DNA of 64,000 nt from Reyranella sp. (GCF_004297265.1 NZ_SCUT01000010.1:1-64000), one strand, 5' to 3'; positions 34,257-43,774 are shown, counted from the first letter of the stretch. Numbers and translations: made by a program. The notes: generated from the letters alone by a model not told the origin.

Positions 34257-35246
34257 ATGGAGTGTCGGTTCATCCCGCGACCCGGGCAGACAGTTCGCGG
34301 CCTGCGGACTATCGTCGGGGAAGACCGGGGGAGGACGACCCTGCCGAAGATACTGTTCATCGATTCGACGCCCGACATCAACCGTGTGTGGAAGCAGGTC
34401 CACGGGCCGGCGGACATTCCGATCGACGTTGGAATGGGCCCCGTCTCCGGGGAGGAAGTGCCCGGCAGGGTCGCGGGCTATGACACGGTCATCAACGATG
34501 CGACCTATTTCAGCGAGCCGACGCTCAGGCTCTGCACCGGTCTGAAGCACATCGTCTTCCTCGGCACGGGGGCGGCGAGCTTCGTCGACCTCGCGGCGGC
34601 GGAACGGCTCGGCATCAAGGTTTCGACCATCGGCGGCTACGGCGACACCACGGTCGCCGAGCATGCGATGGGCCTGGTGTTCGCCGCAGCCCGCCACATC
34701 GCGACGATGCACGGCATCGTGCGCGGGGGCGGGTGGCGGCCGATGCAGGGCATGGAACTCAAGGGCAAGACGCTGGGCGTGGTGGGGCTGGGCGGCATCG
34801 GCCGGGAGATGGCGCGCATCGCGCAGGGCGTCGGGCTGAAAGTGATCTCCTACAACCGCTCGCCCGTTTCCGGCGGCGGCGTGCCCATGGTGACGATCGA
34901 CGAGCTCCTGGCGCAGTCCGACATCGTGAGCCTGCACCTCGCGTTGAACGATGCCACGCGTAGCTTCCTCGACCGCGCGAAGCTGGAGAAGACCCGTCCG
35001 GGCGTCCTCATCGTCAATACCGCACGGGCGGGCATCGTCGACGAGCCGGCGCTGGTCGACCTGCTGCGTTCGGGTCGCATCGGTCACTACGCAACCGACG
35101 TCTTCGGCAAGGAGCCGACGCCTCCCGACGAACCGCTGCTCCGGCTCGACAATGTCACGCTCACGGCCCATGCCGGCTACAACACCCCCGAAGCCGCGAT
35201 GACCATGTACCGCCGCGCCATCGATCTCGCGGCAAAGGGTCCCTGA
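34257..35246 (+). CDS. D-2-hydroxyacid dehydrogenase (NAD-dependent)
   Basis: Up to 329 residues. The Rossmann motif LGVVGLGGIGREMAR, the catalytic Arg in VNTARAGIVDEPAL, the Glu in FGKEPTPPDEP and the His in AHAGYNTPEA identify a D-isomer-specific 2-hydroxyacid dehydrogenase of the phosphoglycerate-dehydrogenase type. 34257 is the first ATG. A better-placed gggggagg stands 6 bases before CTG 34341, where the family-like start PKILFIDSTPD begins, so the true start may be that CTG. Substrate unknown. Confidence 0.8.
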   Translation: MECRFIPRPGQTVRGLRTIVGEDRGRTTLPKILFIDSTPDINRVWKQVHGPADIPIDVGMGPVSGEEVPGRVAGYDTVINDATYFSEPTLRLCTGLKHIVFLGTGAASFVDLAAAERLGIKVSTIGGYGDTTVAEHAMGLVFAAARHIATMHGIVRGGGWRPMQGMELKGKTLGVVGLGGIGREMARIAQGVGLKVISYNRSPVSGGGVPMVTIDELLAQSDIVSLHLALNDATRSFLDRAKLEKTRPGVLIVNTARAGIVDEPALVDLLRSGRIGHYATDVFGKEPTPPDEPLLRLDNVTLTAHAGYNTPEAAMTMYRRAIDLAAKGP

Positions 35247-35360
35247 TCTCGCGTCCATCGTGCAGATCGCGATGGTGAGGTGTCGGGCGAGCGTCTTCCT
35301 TTGGTCATCCGGCCGCTGTAAGCTGCCTCGCTTTCCCGCTCCCGGAGGACCGGAAAGCAC

Positions 35361-36596
35361 ATGGCGCACATCAGACTGAATACCCATCCCAGCCAGGGCG
35401 GCCAGCCGGCCCCTCCGGTGGTCTGGGGCGCGCGAGATCCTGCGGTCCGCGGGCCGGTCGTTGGTACCGTCGGGCTCACCTCGCGCCGCAACGTCATCGG
35501 CGTCCATTCCGGCAGTTACGGCATCTATCGTGCGCTGGCCATCGCAGCTCAGGAGTTGAAGGCCGACCATCGGCCGGACCTCACCAATACCTCGCCGGCC
35601 GAGCGCATCGGGCCGTTCGAGAGCTGGTTCGATCCGAAGAAGATCGTGTCGCTCGACCCGTGGGGCCACCTGGTTTCGGAGGTCTTCGCCGACAAGTTGG
35701 CGGGGGGGTGGGACATCAGGCCGACCATCGCCATCACCAAGGCGCATGTGAACATGCCGGAGATCATGGAGGCCCTGGCGGCCGGCCGGCTGAAGCCCGA
35801 CAACGACATCCTGAGCGGCACCGGTGACGTAAAGGTGACCAAGGCCGCGATCGAGCCGGTCTGGTGGCTGCCCGGCATCGCCGAGCGCTTCGGCGTCAAG
35901 GAGACGGACCTGCGCCGCACGCTCTTCGAGCAGACCGGGGGCATGTACACCGAGCTGGTGACGCGGCCCGACCTCGAACTGTTCCTGCCGCCGATCGGCG
36001 GCGCCACGATCTATTTCTTCGGCGACGTGTCGAAGCTCGGCAAGCCCGAGACGAGGATCGCCTGCCGTCTCCACGACGAATGTAATGGCTCCGACGTGTT
36101 CGGCTCCGACATCTGCACCTGCCGGCCCTATCTCGCCCACGGCATCGAGATCTGCATCGACATGGCGCAGCGTGGGGGTGTCGGCGTCGTCATCTACAAT
36201 CGCAAGGAAGGCCGCGCCCTGGGTGAGGTGACCAAGTTCCTCGTCTACAACGCGCGCAAGCGCCAGCCCGGCGGCGATTCGGCGGCGCAATACTTCAACC
36301 GCACCGAATGCGTGGCCGGCGTGCAGGACATGCGGTTCCAGGAGCTGATGCCCGACATCTTCCATTGGCTGGGCATCAGCCGCATCGACCGCTTCGCCTC
36401 GATGAGCAACATGAAGTCCGACGCGCTGCGCGAGCAGGGCATCGACATCGTCGAGCAGGTGCCGATCCCTGAGCACCTGATCCCCGCCGATGCGCTGGTC
36501 GAGATGGATGCCAAGAAGGCGGCCGGCTATTTCAGCCCCACCAAGCCCGGTTCGAACGAACTGGCGCGGGCCAAGGGACGTGGCCTCGATGAGTGA
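35361..36596 (+). CDS. URC1-type GTP cyclohydrolase II-like protein (uracil degradation)
   Basis: 411 residues. The GTP-cyclohydrolase-II core is recognisable in the second half: ACRLHDECNGSDVFGSDICTC (zinc cysteines) and GGVGVVIYNRKEGRALG. A long N-terminal region of about 200 residues is typical of the URC1 branch. URC1 proteins act in the ribosylating uracil catabolic pathway first described in the yeast Lachancea kluyveri. The two following genes are URC4-like and uracil phosphoribosyltransferase, the same gene set. The stop overlaps the next GTG start (GTGA). Confidence 0.82.
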   Translation: MAHIRLNTHPSQGGQPAPPVVWGARDPAVRGPVVGTVGLTSRRNVIGVHSGSYGIYRALAIAAQELKADHRPDLTNTSPAERIGPFESWFDPKKIVSLDPWGHLVSEVFADKLAGGWDIRPTIAITKAHVNMPEIMEALAAGRLKPDNDILSGTGDVKVTKAAIEPVWWLPGIAERFGVKETDLRRTLFEQTGGMYTELVTRPDLELFLPPIGGATIYFFGDVSKLGKPETRIACRLHDECNGSDVFGSDICTCRPYLAHGIEICIDMAQRGGVGVVIYNRKEGRALGEVTKFLVYNARKRQPGGDSAAQYFNRTECVAGVQDMRFQELMPDIFHWLGISRIDRFASMSNMKSDALREQGIDIVEQVPIPEHLIPADALVEMDAKKAAGYFSPTKPGSNELARAKGRGLDE

Positions 36597-37762
36597 CTCA
36601 TTCGATGAATGATTCTCTGGCCTACCTGCGCACGCCCGTCGCGATCCGCGAACGGGCGGCGAAGGTCCTCAAGTATGTCGAGGACGGCCAGTCGCAATGG
36701 TTCCAGCTCGATCCGAACGGGCTCGAGACGGCCGTGCAGGTGACGCTCGCCGTCGCCCGCGAGCGCTTTCCCGATCCGGCGACGATCCCGTTCCATTCGC
36801 GCTGGCGGCATTTCGAGTCGGGTGGCCGCGACCGCTGGAAAGCCCTGGCCGAGCGGCTGAAGGATCTGCCGCCCGAGGAGATCGCGCGGCGCCGCATGGA
36901 CCTTGCGGTCGTGTCCGTCCTGCTCGATGCCGGCGCCGGCGCGGCCTGGAGCTATCGCGAGGCGGGCACCGGCGAAGCCTATGCGCGCTCCGAGGGGCTG
37001 GGCGTGGCCAGCCTGCACATGTTCGCCAACGGCGCCTTCAGCCGCGATGCCAAGGGCGATCCATTGCGGGTCGATGCCGAGCGCCTGGCGCAGCTCACGC
37101 CCATGGACATCGCCGTGGGCTTCCAGGTGAAGGCGCACAATCCGCTGCTGGGCCTCGAAGGCAGGGCCGAACTGCTGCGCAGGCTCGGCACTGTCGGACT
37201 GGAGCGGCCGGGCGCGCTGTTCGACATCGTGGCGACAAGTGCAAGGGACGGCGAGGTGAAGGCCGAAGCCATCCTGGCCGCCGTACTCGACAGGCTCTCG
37301 CCCATCTGGCCCTCGCCGCGCGGCGACGTGTGGGAGCATCCGGTGGTCGGGCTGGTCCCCTTCCACAAGCTTTCGCAATGGATGAGCTATTCGCTGGTCG
37401 AGCCGATCGAGGGCGCGGGACTCAAAGTCGTGGCGCTCGATGCGCTGACGGGTCTGCCGGAATATCGCAACGGCGGTCTGCTGGTCGATGCCGGCGCGCT
37501 CCAGCCCAGGCAGCGCGTGCTGCTGGAGAAGAGCTTCGCGCCGGGCGACGAGGCGATCGTGGAATGGCGCGCGCTCACCGTGGCGCTGCTCGACCGGATC
37601 GCGGAGCATGTCCGCCTGCACCTGGGGATGGACGCGGCGCGCCTGCCGCTGGTGAAGGTGCTGGAAGCCGGCACGTGGTTTGCGGGGCGCCGGCTGGCCG
37701 CGGAGCGCCGCCCGGGCGGCGGCCCACCCATCACCGTCGAAAGCGACGGCACGGTGTTCTAG
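36593..37762 (+). CDS. URC4/Urg3-like protein (DUF1688), uracil catabolism
   Basis: 389 residues from GTG 36593, coupled to URC1 by a 4-base overlap; ATG 36605 is an alternative. Blocks such as [43 protein letters not shown] and [25 protein letters not shown] match the DUF1688/URC4 family. Its chemistry in uracil ring breakdown is not established. Its position between URC1 and the uracil phosphoribosyltransferase gene supports the pathway assignment. Confidence 0.8.
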   Translation: MTHSMNDSLAYLRTPVAIRERAAKVLKYVEDGQSQWFQLDPNGLETAVQVTLAVARERFPDPATIPFHSRWRHFESGGRDRWKALAERLKDLPPEEIARRRMDLAVVSVLLDAGAGAAWSYREAGTGEAYARSEGLGVASLHMFANGAFSRDAKGDPLRVDAERLAQLTPMDIAVGFQVKAHNPLLGLEGRAELLRRLGTVGLERPGALFDIVATSARDGEVKAEAILAAVLDRLSPIWPSPRGDVWEHPVVGLVPFHKLSQWMSYSLVEPIEGAGLKVVALDALTGLPEYRNGGLLVDAGALQPRQRVLLEKSFAPGDEAIVEWRALTVALLDRIAEHVRLHLGMDAARLPLVKVLEAGTWFAGRRLAAERRPGGGPPITVESDGTVF

Positions 37763-37784
37763 AATTTTGGGGGAGAAGAAGACG

Positions 37785-38423
37785 ATGTCATTGCCGCACT
37801 CGATCCATGTCGTGTCGCACCCGCTGGTGCAGCACAAGCTCACCAAGCTGCGCGACAAGGCGACGTCGAGCACGAATTTCCGCCGCCTGCTGCGCGAGAT
37901 CGGGCTGCTGCTGGGCTACGACGCCACGCGCGACCTGCCGATGGTGCAGGCGCGCATCGAGACGCCGATCGAGGCGATGGACGCGCCGCTGCTCGACGGC
38001 AAGAAGCTGGTGGTGGTGCCGATCCTGCGTGCCGGGCTCGGGCTCGCCGAGGGTGTCATCGACCTCGTGCCGCTGGCGAGGGTCGGTCATGTCGGGCTCT
38101 ATCGGGACCCGCGCACGCTGCAGGCGGTCGAATATTACCTGAAGATCCCGCAGGACATTTCCGACCGTGACGTGATCGTCTGCGACCCGATGCTGGCCAC
38201 CGCCCATTCGGCCATCGCGGCGGTCGATCGGTTGAAGGAGTCGGGCGCCAAGCGCATCAAGTTCATCTGTGTGCTGGGCTCGGAGCAGGGGGCGCGGGCC
38301 TTCGCCGAGGTCCATCCCGACGTGCCGGTCTTCGCGGCAGCCATCGATGCAAAACTCAACGATCACGGGTATATTGTTCCCGGGCTCGGCGATGCGGGCG
38401 ACCGTCTCTTCGGGACCAAATAA
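37785..38423 (+). CDS. upp: Uracil phosphoribosyltransferase
   Basis: 212 residues from ATG 37785 (gggggaga site). [21 protein letters not shown] is the uracil-PRTase hood region, [21 protein letters not shown] the PRPP-binding loop and [18 protein letters not shown] the C-terminal uracil-binding end. It converts uracil plus PRPP to UMP. In this operon it probably makes the UMP-linked entry compound for the URC degradation route rather than only salvaging uracil. Confidence 0.93.
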   Translation: MSLPHSIHVVSHPLVQHKLTKLRDKATSSTNFRRLLREIGLLLGYDATRDLPMVQARIETPIEAMDAPLLDGKKLVVVPILRAGLGLAEGVIDLVPLARVGHVGLYRDPRTLQAVEYYLKIPQDISDRDVIVCDPMLATAHSAIAAVDRLKESGAKRIKFICVLGSEQGARAFAEVHPDVPVFAAAIDAKLNDHGYIVPGLGDAGDRLFGTK

Positions 38424-38443
38424 CGATAACGGGAGAAACGCCA

Positions 38444-38839
38444 ATGTCTCCGGACCTGAAGTACCTCCTCTTTTCCGTGATCCTGACGTTCGTACAGATG
38501 CTGGTGGCGGCCATGGGCGCCAACCAGGCAGTCGGCCTGCCGACGCTGGCGGGCAACCGCGAGGGCCTGCCCGAGATCAAGGGCTGGGCGGGACGCGCCA
38601 AGCGCGCCCATCTCAACATGATCGAGAACATGGTGCTGTTCGCGGCGCTGGTGCTGATCGCCGTCGCTGCCGGCAAGGCCAACGCCATGACAGCGATGGG
38701 CGCGGCGATCTTCTTCTGGGGCCGGGTCGCCTATGCCGTGATCTACGTCGCGGGCATCGCCTGGCTGCGCACGGCGGCCTGGTTCGTGTCGGTCATCGGC
38801 ATGGTGCTCATCGCTCTCGAGCTGCTGAAGGCGATGTAA
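38444..38839 (+). CDS. MAPEG-family membrane protein
   Basis: 131 residues with four membrane helices. KGWAGRAKRAHLNMIENMVLFAALVLIA contains the conserved MAPEG 'R..rAh.N..E..plf' block. These small membrane proteins are related to glutathione-S-transferases and leukotriene synthases; bacterial members are mostly uncharacterised. It follows upp by 20 bases with its own ggagaaacg site and ends at a long palindrome. Confidence 0.8.
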   Translation: MSPDLKYLLFSVILTFVQMLVAAMGANQAVGLPTLAGNREGLPEIKGWAGRAKRAHLNMIENMVLFAALVLIAVAAGKANAMTAMGAAIFFWGRVAYAVIYVAGIAWLRTAAWFVSVIGMVLIALELLKAM

Positions 38840-38849
38840 CGAAGACTAT

Positions 38850-38927
38850 CAATGGAGCGCGCCACTCCAGTGGCGCTCAAGCTTGTTCAGCAAGTCATGA
38901 GCGCCACTGGAGTGGCGCGCTCCATTG
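38850..38927. repeat. 30-base perfect inverted repeat between convergent genes
   Basis: Arms 38850-38879 and 38898-38927 are exact reverse complements (start caatggagcgcgccactcca), with an 18-base spacer. Each arm contains its own small palindrome (gccactccagtggc). It lies between the convergent MAPEG and PCuAC genes. A bidirectional terminator is plausible, but there is no T-run, and a dispersed palindromic repeat is as likely. Confidence 0.85.
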
Positions 38928-38935
38928 AGGCAGCT

Positions 38936-39409
38936 TTAGTTCTTCCCGTGGCCGTGCGGCATGGCACCCATGGCCTGCACGTCGAGCTGGACGTCGACGC
39001 TGCCGGCCTTCTCGAAGACCAGGGTCAGCGGCACCTTGGCGTCCTTGGCGAGCGGCGCCTTCAGCTCCATGAACATGATGTGATAGCTGCCGGGCTTCAG
39101 CATCACGGTGGCACCCGGGGGAATCTCGAGACCCTTAGAGAGTTCGCGCATCCGCATCACGTTGCCGTCCATCTGCATCTCGTGGATCTCGACCTTGTCC
39201 GAGGCATTGCTGCGCGCGGAGACCAGCCTGTCCGCGACGTTACCCTTGTTGGTGATCGTCATGAACCCGCCGCCGGTCCGCGCCGAGGGCGGGGTGGCGC
39301 GGGTCCAGGGTGTCGTGATCTCGATCGAACCGATCTTGTAGTCCTGGGCCATCGCCGGCAGCGCGAGGACGGATACGGCGGCGGCGAGGAAGAGGCGGCG
39401 GCGGGTCAT
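38936..39409 (-). CDS. PCuAC-family periplasmic copper chaperone
   Basis: 157 residues with a signal peptide (MTRRRLFLAAAVSVLALPAMA-Q). The copper-binding pattern H-x-M-x(n)-M...H-x-M is visible in IHEMQMDGNVMRM and SYHIMFMELKAPL. The C-terminal tail is His/Met-rich (MGAMPHGHGKN). PCuAC proteins deliver Cu(I) for cytochrome-c-oxidase assembly. It is the last gene of a five-gene minus-strand operon with TlpA-like, beta-propeller, TonB receptor and DUF2946 genes. Confidence 0.9.
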   Translation of the reverse strand: MTRRRLFLAAAVSVLALPAMAQDYKIGSIEITTPWTRATPPSARTGGGFMTITNKGNVADRLVSARSNASDKVEIHEMQMDGNVMRMRELSKGLEIPPGATVMLKPGSYHIMFMELKAPLAKDAKVPLTLVFEKAGSVDVQLDVQAMGAMPHGHGKN

Positions 39410-39446
39410 GGAATAGTCTCCTGATGGATTGGGTGATGGGATTGGT

Positions 39447-39929
39447 TCAGCGCTTCTTCTGCGCCTCGAGCCAGGCGCGGACCTCTGCGAGATCGGCAAC
39501 GCCGGTCAGCACGGTCTCCTTGCCGTCGCGGTCGATCAGCAGGGTGCGCGGCAGTTCGCCCGCCCAGGCGGGATCGATCTCGTAGCGCAGCCGCTCGTTG
39601 AAACGGTCGGTGAAGGCCCAGTTCTCGACCTGTCCGAGATCGGCGCGCGACAGCATGTCGGCGACACGCGCGGGATCCTGCGGCACGGGATCGGCGGCCA
39701 CCATGACGAGTCGCATGTCGGGCCGCTCGGTGCGCAGCTTGCCCCATTCCGGCATCTCGACGAGGCAGGGCGCGCAGGTCAGGCCCCAGAAGTGGATGAC
39801 GGTCGGCTGGCCGTCATGGGCGGCGCGCAGCTTGGACCAGCTGCCGCGGCCGAATGATTGCAGGTCGGCGGCCTGTGAAGCGGCCGAGGCGAGGCTCAGC
39901 ATGAGGACGATGAGGAACGTGCGGATCAT
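39447..39929 (-). CDS. TlpA-like periplasmic thioredoxin-fold protein
   Basis: 160 residues with a signal peptide (MIRTFLIVLMLSLASAASQA-A). The redox motif is FWGLTCAPCLVEMPEW (CAPC), and PRTLLIDRDGK holds the cis-Pro. It is a membrane-exported thiol-disulphide oxidoreductase of the TlpA/ResA type. In this operon it probably keeps copper-binding cysteines reduced. The start overlaps the upstream stop (ATGA). Confidence 0.88.
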   Translation of the reverse strand: MIRTFLIVLMLSLASAASQAADLQSFGRGSWSKLRAAHDGQPTVIHFWGLTCAPCLVEMPEWGKLRTERPDMRLVMVAADPVPQDPARVADMLSRADLGQVENWAFTDRFNERLRYEIDPAWAGELPRTLLIDRDGKETVLTGVADLAEVRAWLEAQKKR

Positions 39930-41119
39930 GGCTGGTCCTCGAGCGGGATCAGGCGGTAGCCGTCGGCCTTGGTGAGCCACGACAGATAGGCGCGGCCGGC
40001 GTTGGCTGCGAGCAGGGGGTGGTCGGAGGCGTCCACGGTATCGGCGACGGTGCGCGGATCGCTCCACGTCCGGCCGCTATCGTGGCTCACCTGCCAGCGC
40101 ACCATCGACTTGGTGCCGTCGAACTCCTTCCACACGACGTGGAGGGCGGTGCCGTTGGCCAGCAGGTAGGGCCGGGCCGGCTGGCGCCTGGGTGTCGACA
40201 GCGCGCGCGGCGCGCCGAACGGCGTGTCGCCATTGTCGGCGCGGGCATAGAACAGGCCCTTGCGCGCCGAGCCGTCGGTGAACCAGGCGACATGATAGGA
40301 GCCGTCCGGCAGGATGGCGATGCTCGGCCCGTGATGCGGGCAGGCCTCGATCTTCCATTCGTCGGCGCTGACGCGGCGCACCGGGCCCGGAGTTTTCTCG
40401 TCCTTGAAGGTGACGACGGCATGGTCGCGGATCGAACCGGGGAAGATGTTGCGGAACACCACGGCGGGCTTGCCGGGGCCGGCGAAGGCGATGCCGAGGC
40501 GGCAGCACTCGCAAGTGTTGTCGAGCGCGATCGAGGTCGGGCCGAAGCCCGCCTCGCCGTCTTCCCAGGCATAGGCGAGCGCGGCGCCGGGATAGGGTTT
40601 TCCGGCGGCGCGCGCCTTGGCAACGTTGCGCTTGTCCAGCCAGGCCGCGAAGACGCGACCCGTCGAAGGATCGACGGCAGCGGTCTCGAAGCGCTGGCTG
40701 GTCTGGTCGGCCGTGATCGGCTGCGGCTTGCTGAAGCTCGCGCCGTTGTCGCGTGAGCGCGCGTAAAAGGCGCGACCGTTGAAGTTGCGATCCTGGAAGA
40801 TCGCGAAGGTGACAACCAGCCCGCCTTTCGGATCGACGACGATACGCGCCCGTGCGTCGGGGCCCCAGTCGAGATTCATCGGCTCGGGCGTGACGGCAAC
40901 CGGTTCCGAGAAGGTCTTGCCGAGATCGGTCGAGCGCACGACGACGATCTTGTCGGCCATGGCGCGAACGAGCCACAGCGTGCCGTCCGGCCCGAAGGCC
41001 GGTGTCGCGGTGAAGGCTTCCGGCCCGGCGGCGCCGGGTTTGCCGTGCTGGTGCTGATGCTGGGCGGCGGCGGAGGCGGCGACCAGCATCAGCATGGTCA
41101 GAGCGAGAAGAGCGCGCAT
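39926..41119 (-). CDS. Exported beta-propeller (sialidase/BNR-like) protein of the copper operon
   Basis: 397 residues with a signal peptide followed by a His/Gln stretch (AQHQHQHGKP). Repeated BNR-type Asp-box motifs (STDLGKTFSEP, SRDNGASFSKP, SHDSGRTWSDP) indicate a six-bladed sialidase-like propeller, but the sialidase Arg triad is not evident. Unusual features are a CECC motif (NTCECCRLG) and ACPHHGPS, possible metal ligands. Coupled by overlaps to the TonB receptor (TGATG) and the TlpA-like gene (ATGA), it is more likely a periplasmic copper-handling protein than a glycosidase. Confidence 0.7.
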   Translation of the reverse strand: MRALLALTMLMLVAASAAAQHQHQHGKPGAAGPEAFTATPAFGPDGTLWLVRAMADKIVVVRSTDLGKTFSEPVAVTPEPMNLDWGPDARARIVVDPKGGLVVTFAIFQDRNFNGRAFYARSRDNGASFSKPQPITADQTSQRFETAAVDPSTGRVFAAWLDKRNVAKARAAGKPYPGAALAYAWEDGEAGFGPTSIALDNTCECCRLGIAFAGPGKPAVVFRNIFPGSIRDHAVVTFKDEKTPGPVRRVSADEWKIEACPHHGPSIAILPDGSYHVAWFTDGSARKGLFYARADNGDTPFGAPRALSTPRRQPARPYLLANGTALHVVWKEFDGTKSMVRWQVSHDSGRTWSDPRTVADTVDASDHPLLAANAGRAYLSWLTKADGYRLIPLEDQP

Positions 41120-43302
41120 CAGAATTTCACCCTCACGCCGGCGGTGGCAGTCAGCGGCATGCCGAGCTGCGGGATGGCGGACGTGCTGTAAGTGGAGCCC
41201 TCGAACGAGGTTCGCGTGTAGCCCTGCGCCAGGTACTGGACGTTCGTCAGGTTCTGGATACTGCCATAGATGTCGACGTCCTTCACGGGGGTCCAACGCA
41301 GGCCGAGGTCGATGAGGGTCGCGCCATCGTTCAGCTGCGTGTGATTCGTGTCGTTCCAGTATTGCGGGAAGGACTTCAGCGCGGCCGTCAGCACGAGGGT
41401 CTCGATCGGCCGCCATTCGACGCCGGCCGTGAACATGTAGGCCGGCACCTGCCCGAGCTGCACGCCGGTACGCACCAGCGTCGGATTCACCGAACTGGTG
41501 AGGTAGGCATTCGTACTGGTGAAGCCGCCGGTCAGCCTGAGCTGCTCGAACGGCTGCCAGGTCGCGATCAGCTCGATACCCTGGAAGGTGGCATTGCCCA
41601 CGTTCTGGTACTGGCGGACCGTTGTGAAGTTGGCGCCGAGACCGGCCGCGCTGACATAGGGCGCGGCGCAGGCCGGGCTGGTGTTGCAGACCGTGATGTA
41701 GTCGATGAAGTTGTTCAGGTTGTTGTTGAAGTAGGTGCCCGACAGGGTGAAGCCCTTCCACTCGAAGTCGAAGCCCACCTCCTGGCCGAAATTGGTCATC
41801 GGCTGCAGGTTGGGATTGATCGTCGAGTAGCTCGTGCCGCTGGCGAACACCCGGTACATCTGGTTCATGCCGGGCGCCGAGAAGTTGCGATAGATCGCGG
41901 CGCGCAGGGTCAGTTCGTCGCTGGCATAGAACTTCATGCCGATGCGCGGGTCGAAGCTCGCCGCGCTGGCGTTCGGTACGACGTTCAGGCTGCTTGAGTT
42001 CGTCGTCAGCACACTGGCATTCATCGCCTGCCAGAAATCGCCGCGAACGCCCACCGTGATGTCGATCGGAATGCCGGTGAAGCGGTAGGTGCCCTGGCCG
42101 AAGATGCCCTGGAAGCGGTGCTCGCCGTTCACGATGAACGTCGTCGGATTGGCGGACACGTTGGCATAGAGGTTGTTGTAATCCGTCACCATCGTGCGGC
42201 GGGCGTCGACGCCAAACTTGACGTCGCGCAACGGGCCGAAGTTGGCCTCGTAGAAGACCGAGCCGCCAATGTCGGAATTGGGCGCGGCCTCGATCTGGCT
42301 GACATACTGGTTGGTGGCGTTGATGTTGTTCAGCCGGTAGGAGCCGCTCCCGACATTGATGGTGCCGAACGAGCCGCCGCTCGCCCAGCCGCTGAAGTTC
42401 AGCGACTGCTTCTCGTCGAACTTGTAACTGCCCCCGGCGAGCAGGCGGTAGGTCGACCAGTTATTGTGGGCGAAGGTCCAGACCAGCCCGTCCTCGAAGG
42501 TCTGGTTCCAGTACCCCTTGGCGAAGAGCTTGAGGTTCTCGCTGGGTGTCAGGAACACGCTTCCGGCGACGTTGTCGGCCTTGGACGCCGTCGCGACGAG
42601 GTTGGCGTTGCGGTACTGGGCGGGCGTCAGGTTGTAGCCCGAGCTCTGGGCATGGTTGTAACTCGCGCCGATCTTGACCTTGTCGTTCACGACGTAGCTT
42701 CCGGCCGCTTCCGCCGTGGAGCTGTTGTAGCTGCCGTAACTCGTATCGGCCGAGGCTGCTGTGCTCGTCGGCTCGCGCGTGATGATGTTGATCACGCCGC
42801 CCATCGCCATATTGCCCCACAGGCTGGTGGCGCCGCCGCCGCGGATGACCTCGATCCGCTCCACCGAGTTCTTGGGGATGGTGCTCCAGTTCATGGTCCG
42901 GAAGTAGGGATCGTTGACCGGTACGCCATCGACCATGATGAGCGTGTTGATGGTCGTGCTGGTGCCGAAGCCGCGGATGTTCACCGGCTGGGCGGTCGGA
43001 TGGAGCTGGCCGGTCGGGATGTTGGGCAGCCAGACGCCGGGGATGCGGTTCACGATCTGGTCGACGCCGGTCTCGGGCGTGGCCTGGATCTGCTCGCGGG
43101 TCATCACGGTCGTGCTGACGTCGAGCTTCTGGAGGTCGGAGCCGCGACCCGCACTGACTGTGATGGGCGGCAGCGAAACAGGCTGCTGGCTTGCGGCGGG
43201 CGCCGGATCTCCGGCCGGCGGCGTATCCTGTGCGCGGGCAAGCAACGGAATCAGCCCGAGGGCAGCAAAGGCGGTGGCCGTGGCCACGCGAACGGACAAC
43301 AT
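41119..43302 (-). CDS. TonB-dependent outer-membrane receptor (probably copper-related)
   Basis: 727 residues with a signal peptide (to ARA-Q). The plug domain is clear (VSTTVMTREQIQATPETGVDQIVNRIPGVW, PVNIRGFGTSTTINTLIMVDGVPVNDP, VERIEVIRGGGATSLWGNMAMGGVINIITREP). It is followed by a 22-strand-type barrel ending in ...TATAGVRVKF. The operon with PCuAC, TlpA and DUF2946 suggests uptake of copper or a copper chelate across the outer membrane; the ligand is inferred only from neighbours. Confidence 0.88.
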   Translation of the reverse strand: MLSVRVATATAFAALGLIPLLARAQDTPPAGDPAPAASQQPVSLPPITVSAGRGSDLQKLDVSTTVMTREQIQATPETGVDQIVNRIPGVWLPNIPTGQLHPTAQPVNIRGFGTSTTINTLIMVDGVPVNDPYFRTMNWSTIPKNSVERIEVIRGGGATSLWGNMAMGGVINIITREPTSTAASADTSYGSYNSSTAEAAGSYVVNDKVKIGASYNHAQSSGYNLTPAQYRNANLVATASKADNVAGSVFLTPSENLKLFAKGYWNQTFEDGLVWTFAHNNWSTYRLLAGGSYKFDEKQSLNFSGWASGGSFGTINVGSGSYRLNNINATNQYVSQIEAAPNSDIGGSVFYEANFGPLRDVKFGVDARRTMVTDYNNLYANVSANPTTFIVNGEHRFQGIFGQGTYRFTGIPIDITVGVRGDFWQAMNASVLTTNSSSLNVVPNASAASFDPRIGMKFYASDELTLRAAIYRNFSAPGMNQMYRVFASGTSYSTINPNLQPMTNFGQEVGFDFEWKGFTLSGTYFNNNLNNFIDYITVCNTSPACAAPYVSAAGLGANFTTVRQYQNVGNATFQGIELIATWQPFEQLRLTGGFTSTNAYLTSSVNPTLVRTGVQLGQVPAYMFTAGVEWRPIETLVLTAALKSFPQYWNDTNHTQLNDGATLIDLGLRWTPVKDVDIYGSIQNLTNVQYLAQGYTRTSFEGSTYSTSAIPQLGMPLTATAGVRVKF

Positions 43303-43366
43303 GAAGATCTCCCCACGAATGACAAGCGAACGCGACGCACGGCGAGGCGCGTCGCGGGTTCAGGCG

Positions 43367-43774
43367 TCAGACGGGAGAGGGTGGACCGCGCGGTCGGTGG
43401 GGCCCGTCGCGGATGCCGACGGGGGCCAGCGCCTCGTCGTTCGCCGCAAAGACGATCGTCTCGGCAACAGGCTCGACGAGCAGGAAGGCGGTGGCGGATG
43501 GTTCGCTCAGGACCGGCGCATGCGCGAGGCCCATGCAGCATTCGTGGATCTTGCCCGCCGGCTGGCCGGGTGCCTGCGCGCCGTCTTCGCCGGCTGAGGG
43601 CAGGCAGAAGACGCCCCAGGTGCGTGCCGCGGCTTCGGGCCCGCCATCGCGCATCAGGACGGCGTGGGCCAGCGGCTGGAGGAAGTTGAGCGTGATCGCA
43701 AACAGCGCCACAGCGAAAGCCGCCGCGCGCCAGCCCCGGTCGGGTCGTTTGCGAATCATGACTGAATTACGCAT
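43367..43774 (-). CDS. DUF2946-family protein
   Basis: 135 residues with an N-terminal membrane segment (WRAAAFAVALFAITLNFLQPLAHAV). Cys/His motifs VFCLPSAGEDG and IHECCMGLAHAP are the signature of DUF2946, a family commonly next to TonB receptors and copper genes. It is first in the copper operon. The start is taken as ATG 43774; MIRK at 43759 is possible. Probably an envelope metal-binding protein. Confidence 0.78.
   Translation of the reverse strand: MRNSVMIRKRPDRGWRAAAFAVALFAITLNFLQPLAHAVLMRDGGPEAAARTWGVFCLPSAGEDGAQAPGQPAGKIHECCMGLAHAPVLSEPSATAFLLVEPVAETIVFAANDEALAPVGIRDGPHRPRGPPSPV

Noticed and set aside
34119..36476. A 785-codon minus-strand frame
   Set aside because: It is antisense to the hydroxyacid dehydrogenase and URC1 genes, with no family pattern and biased composition.
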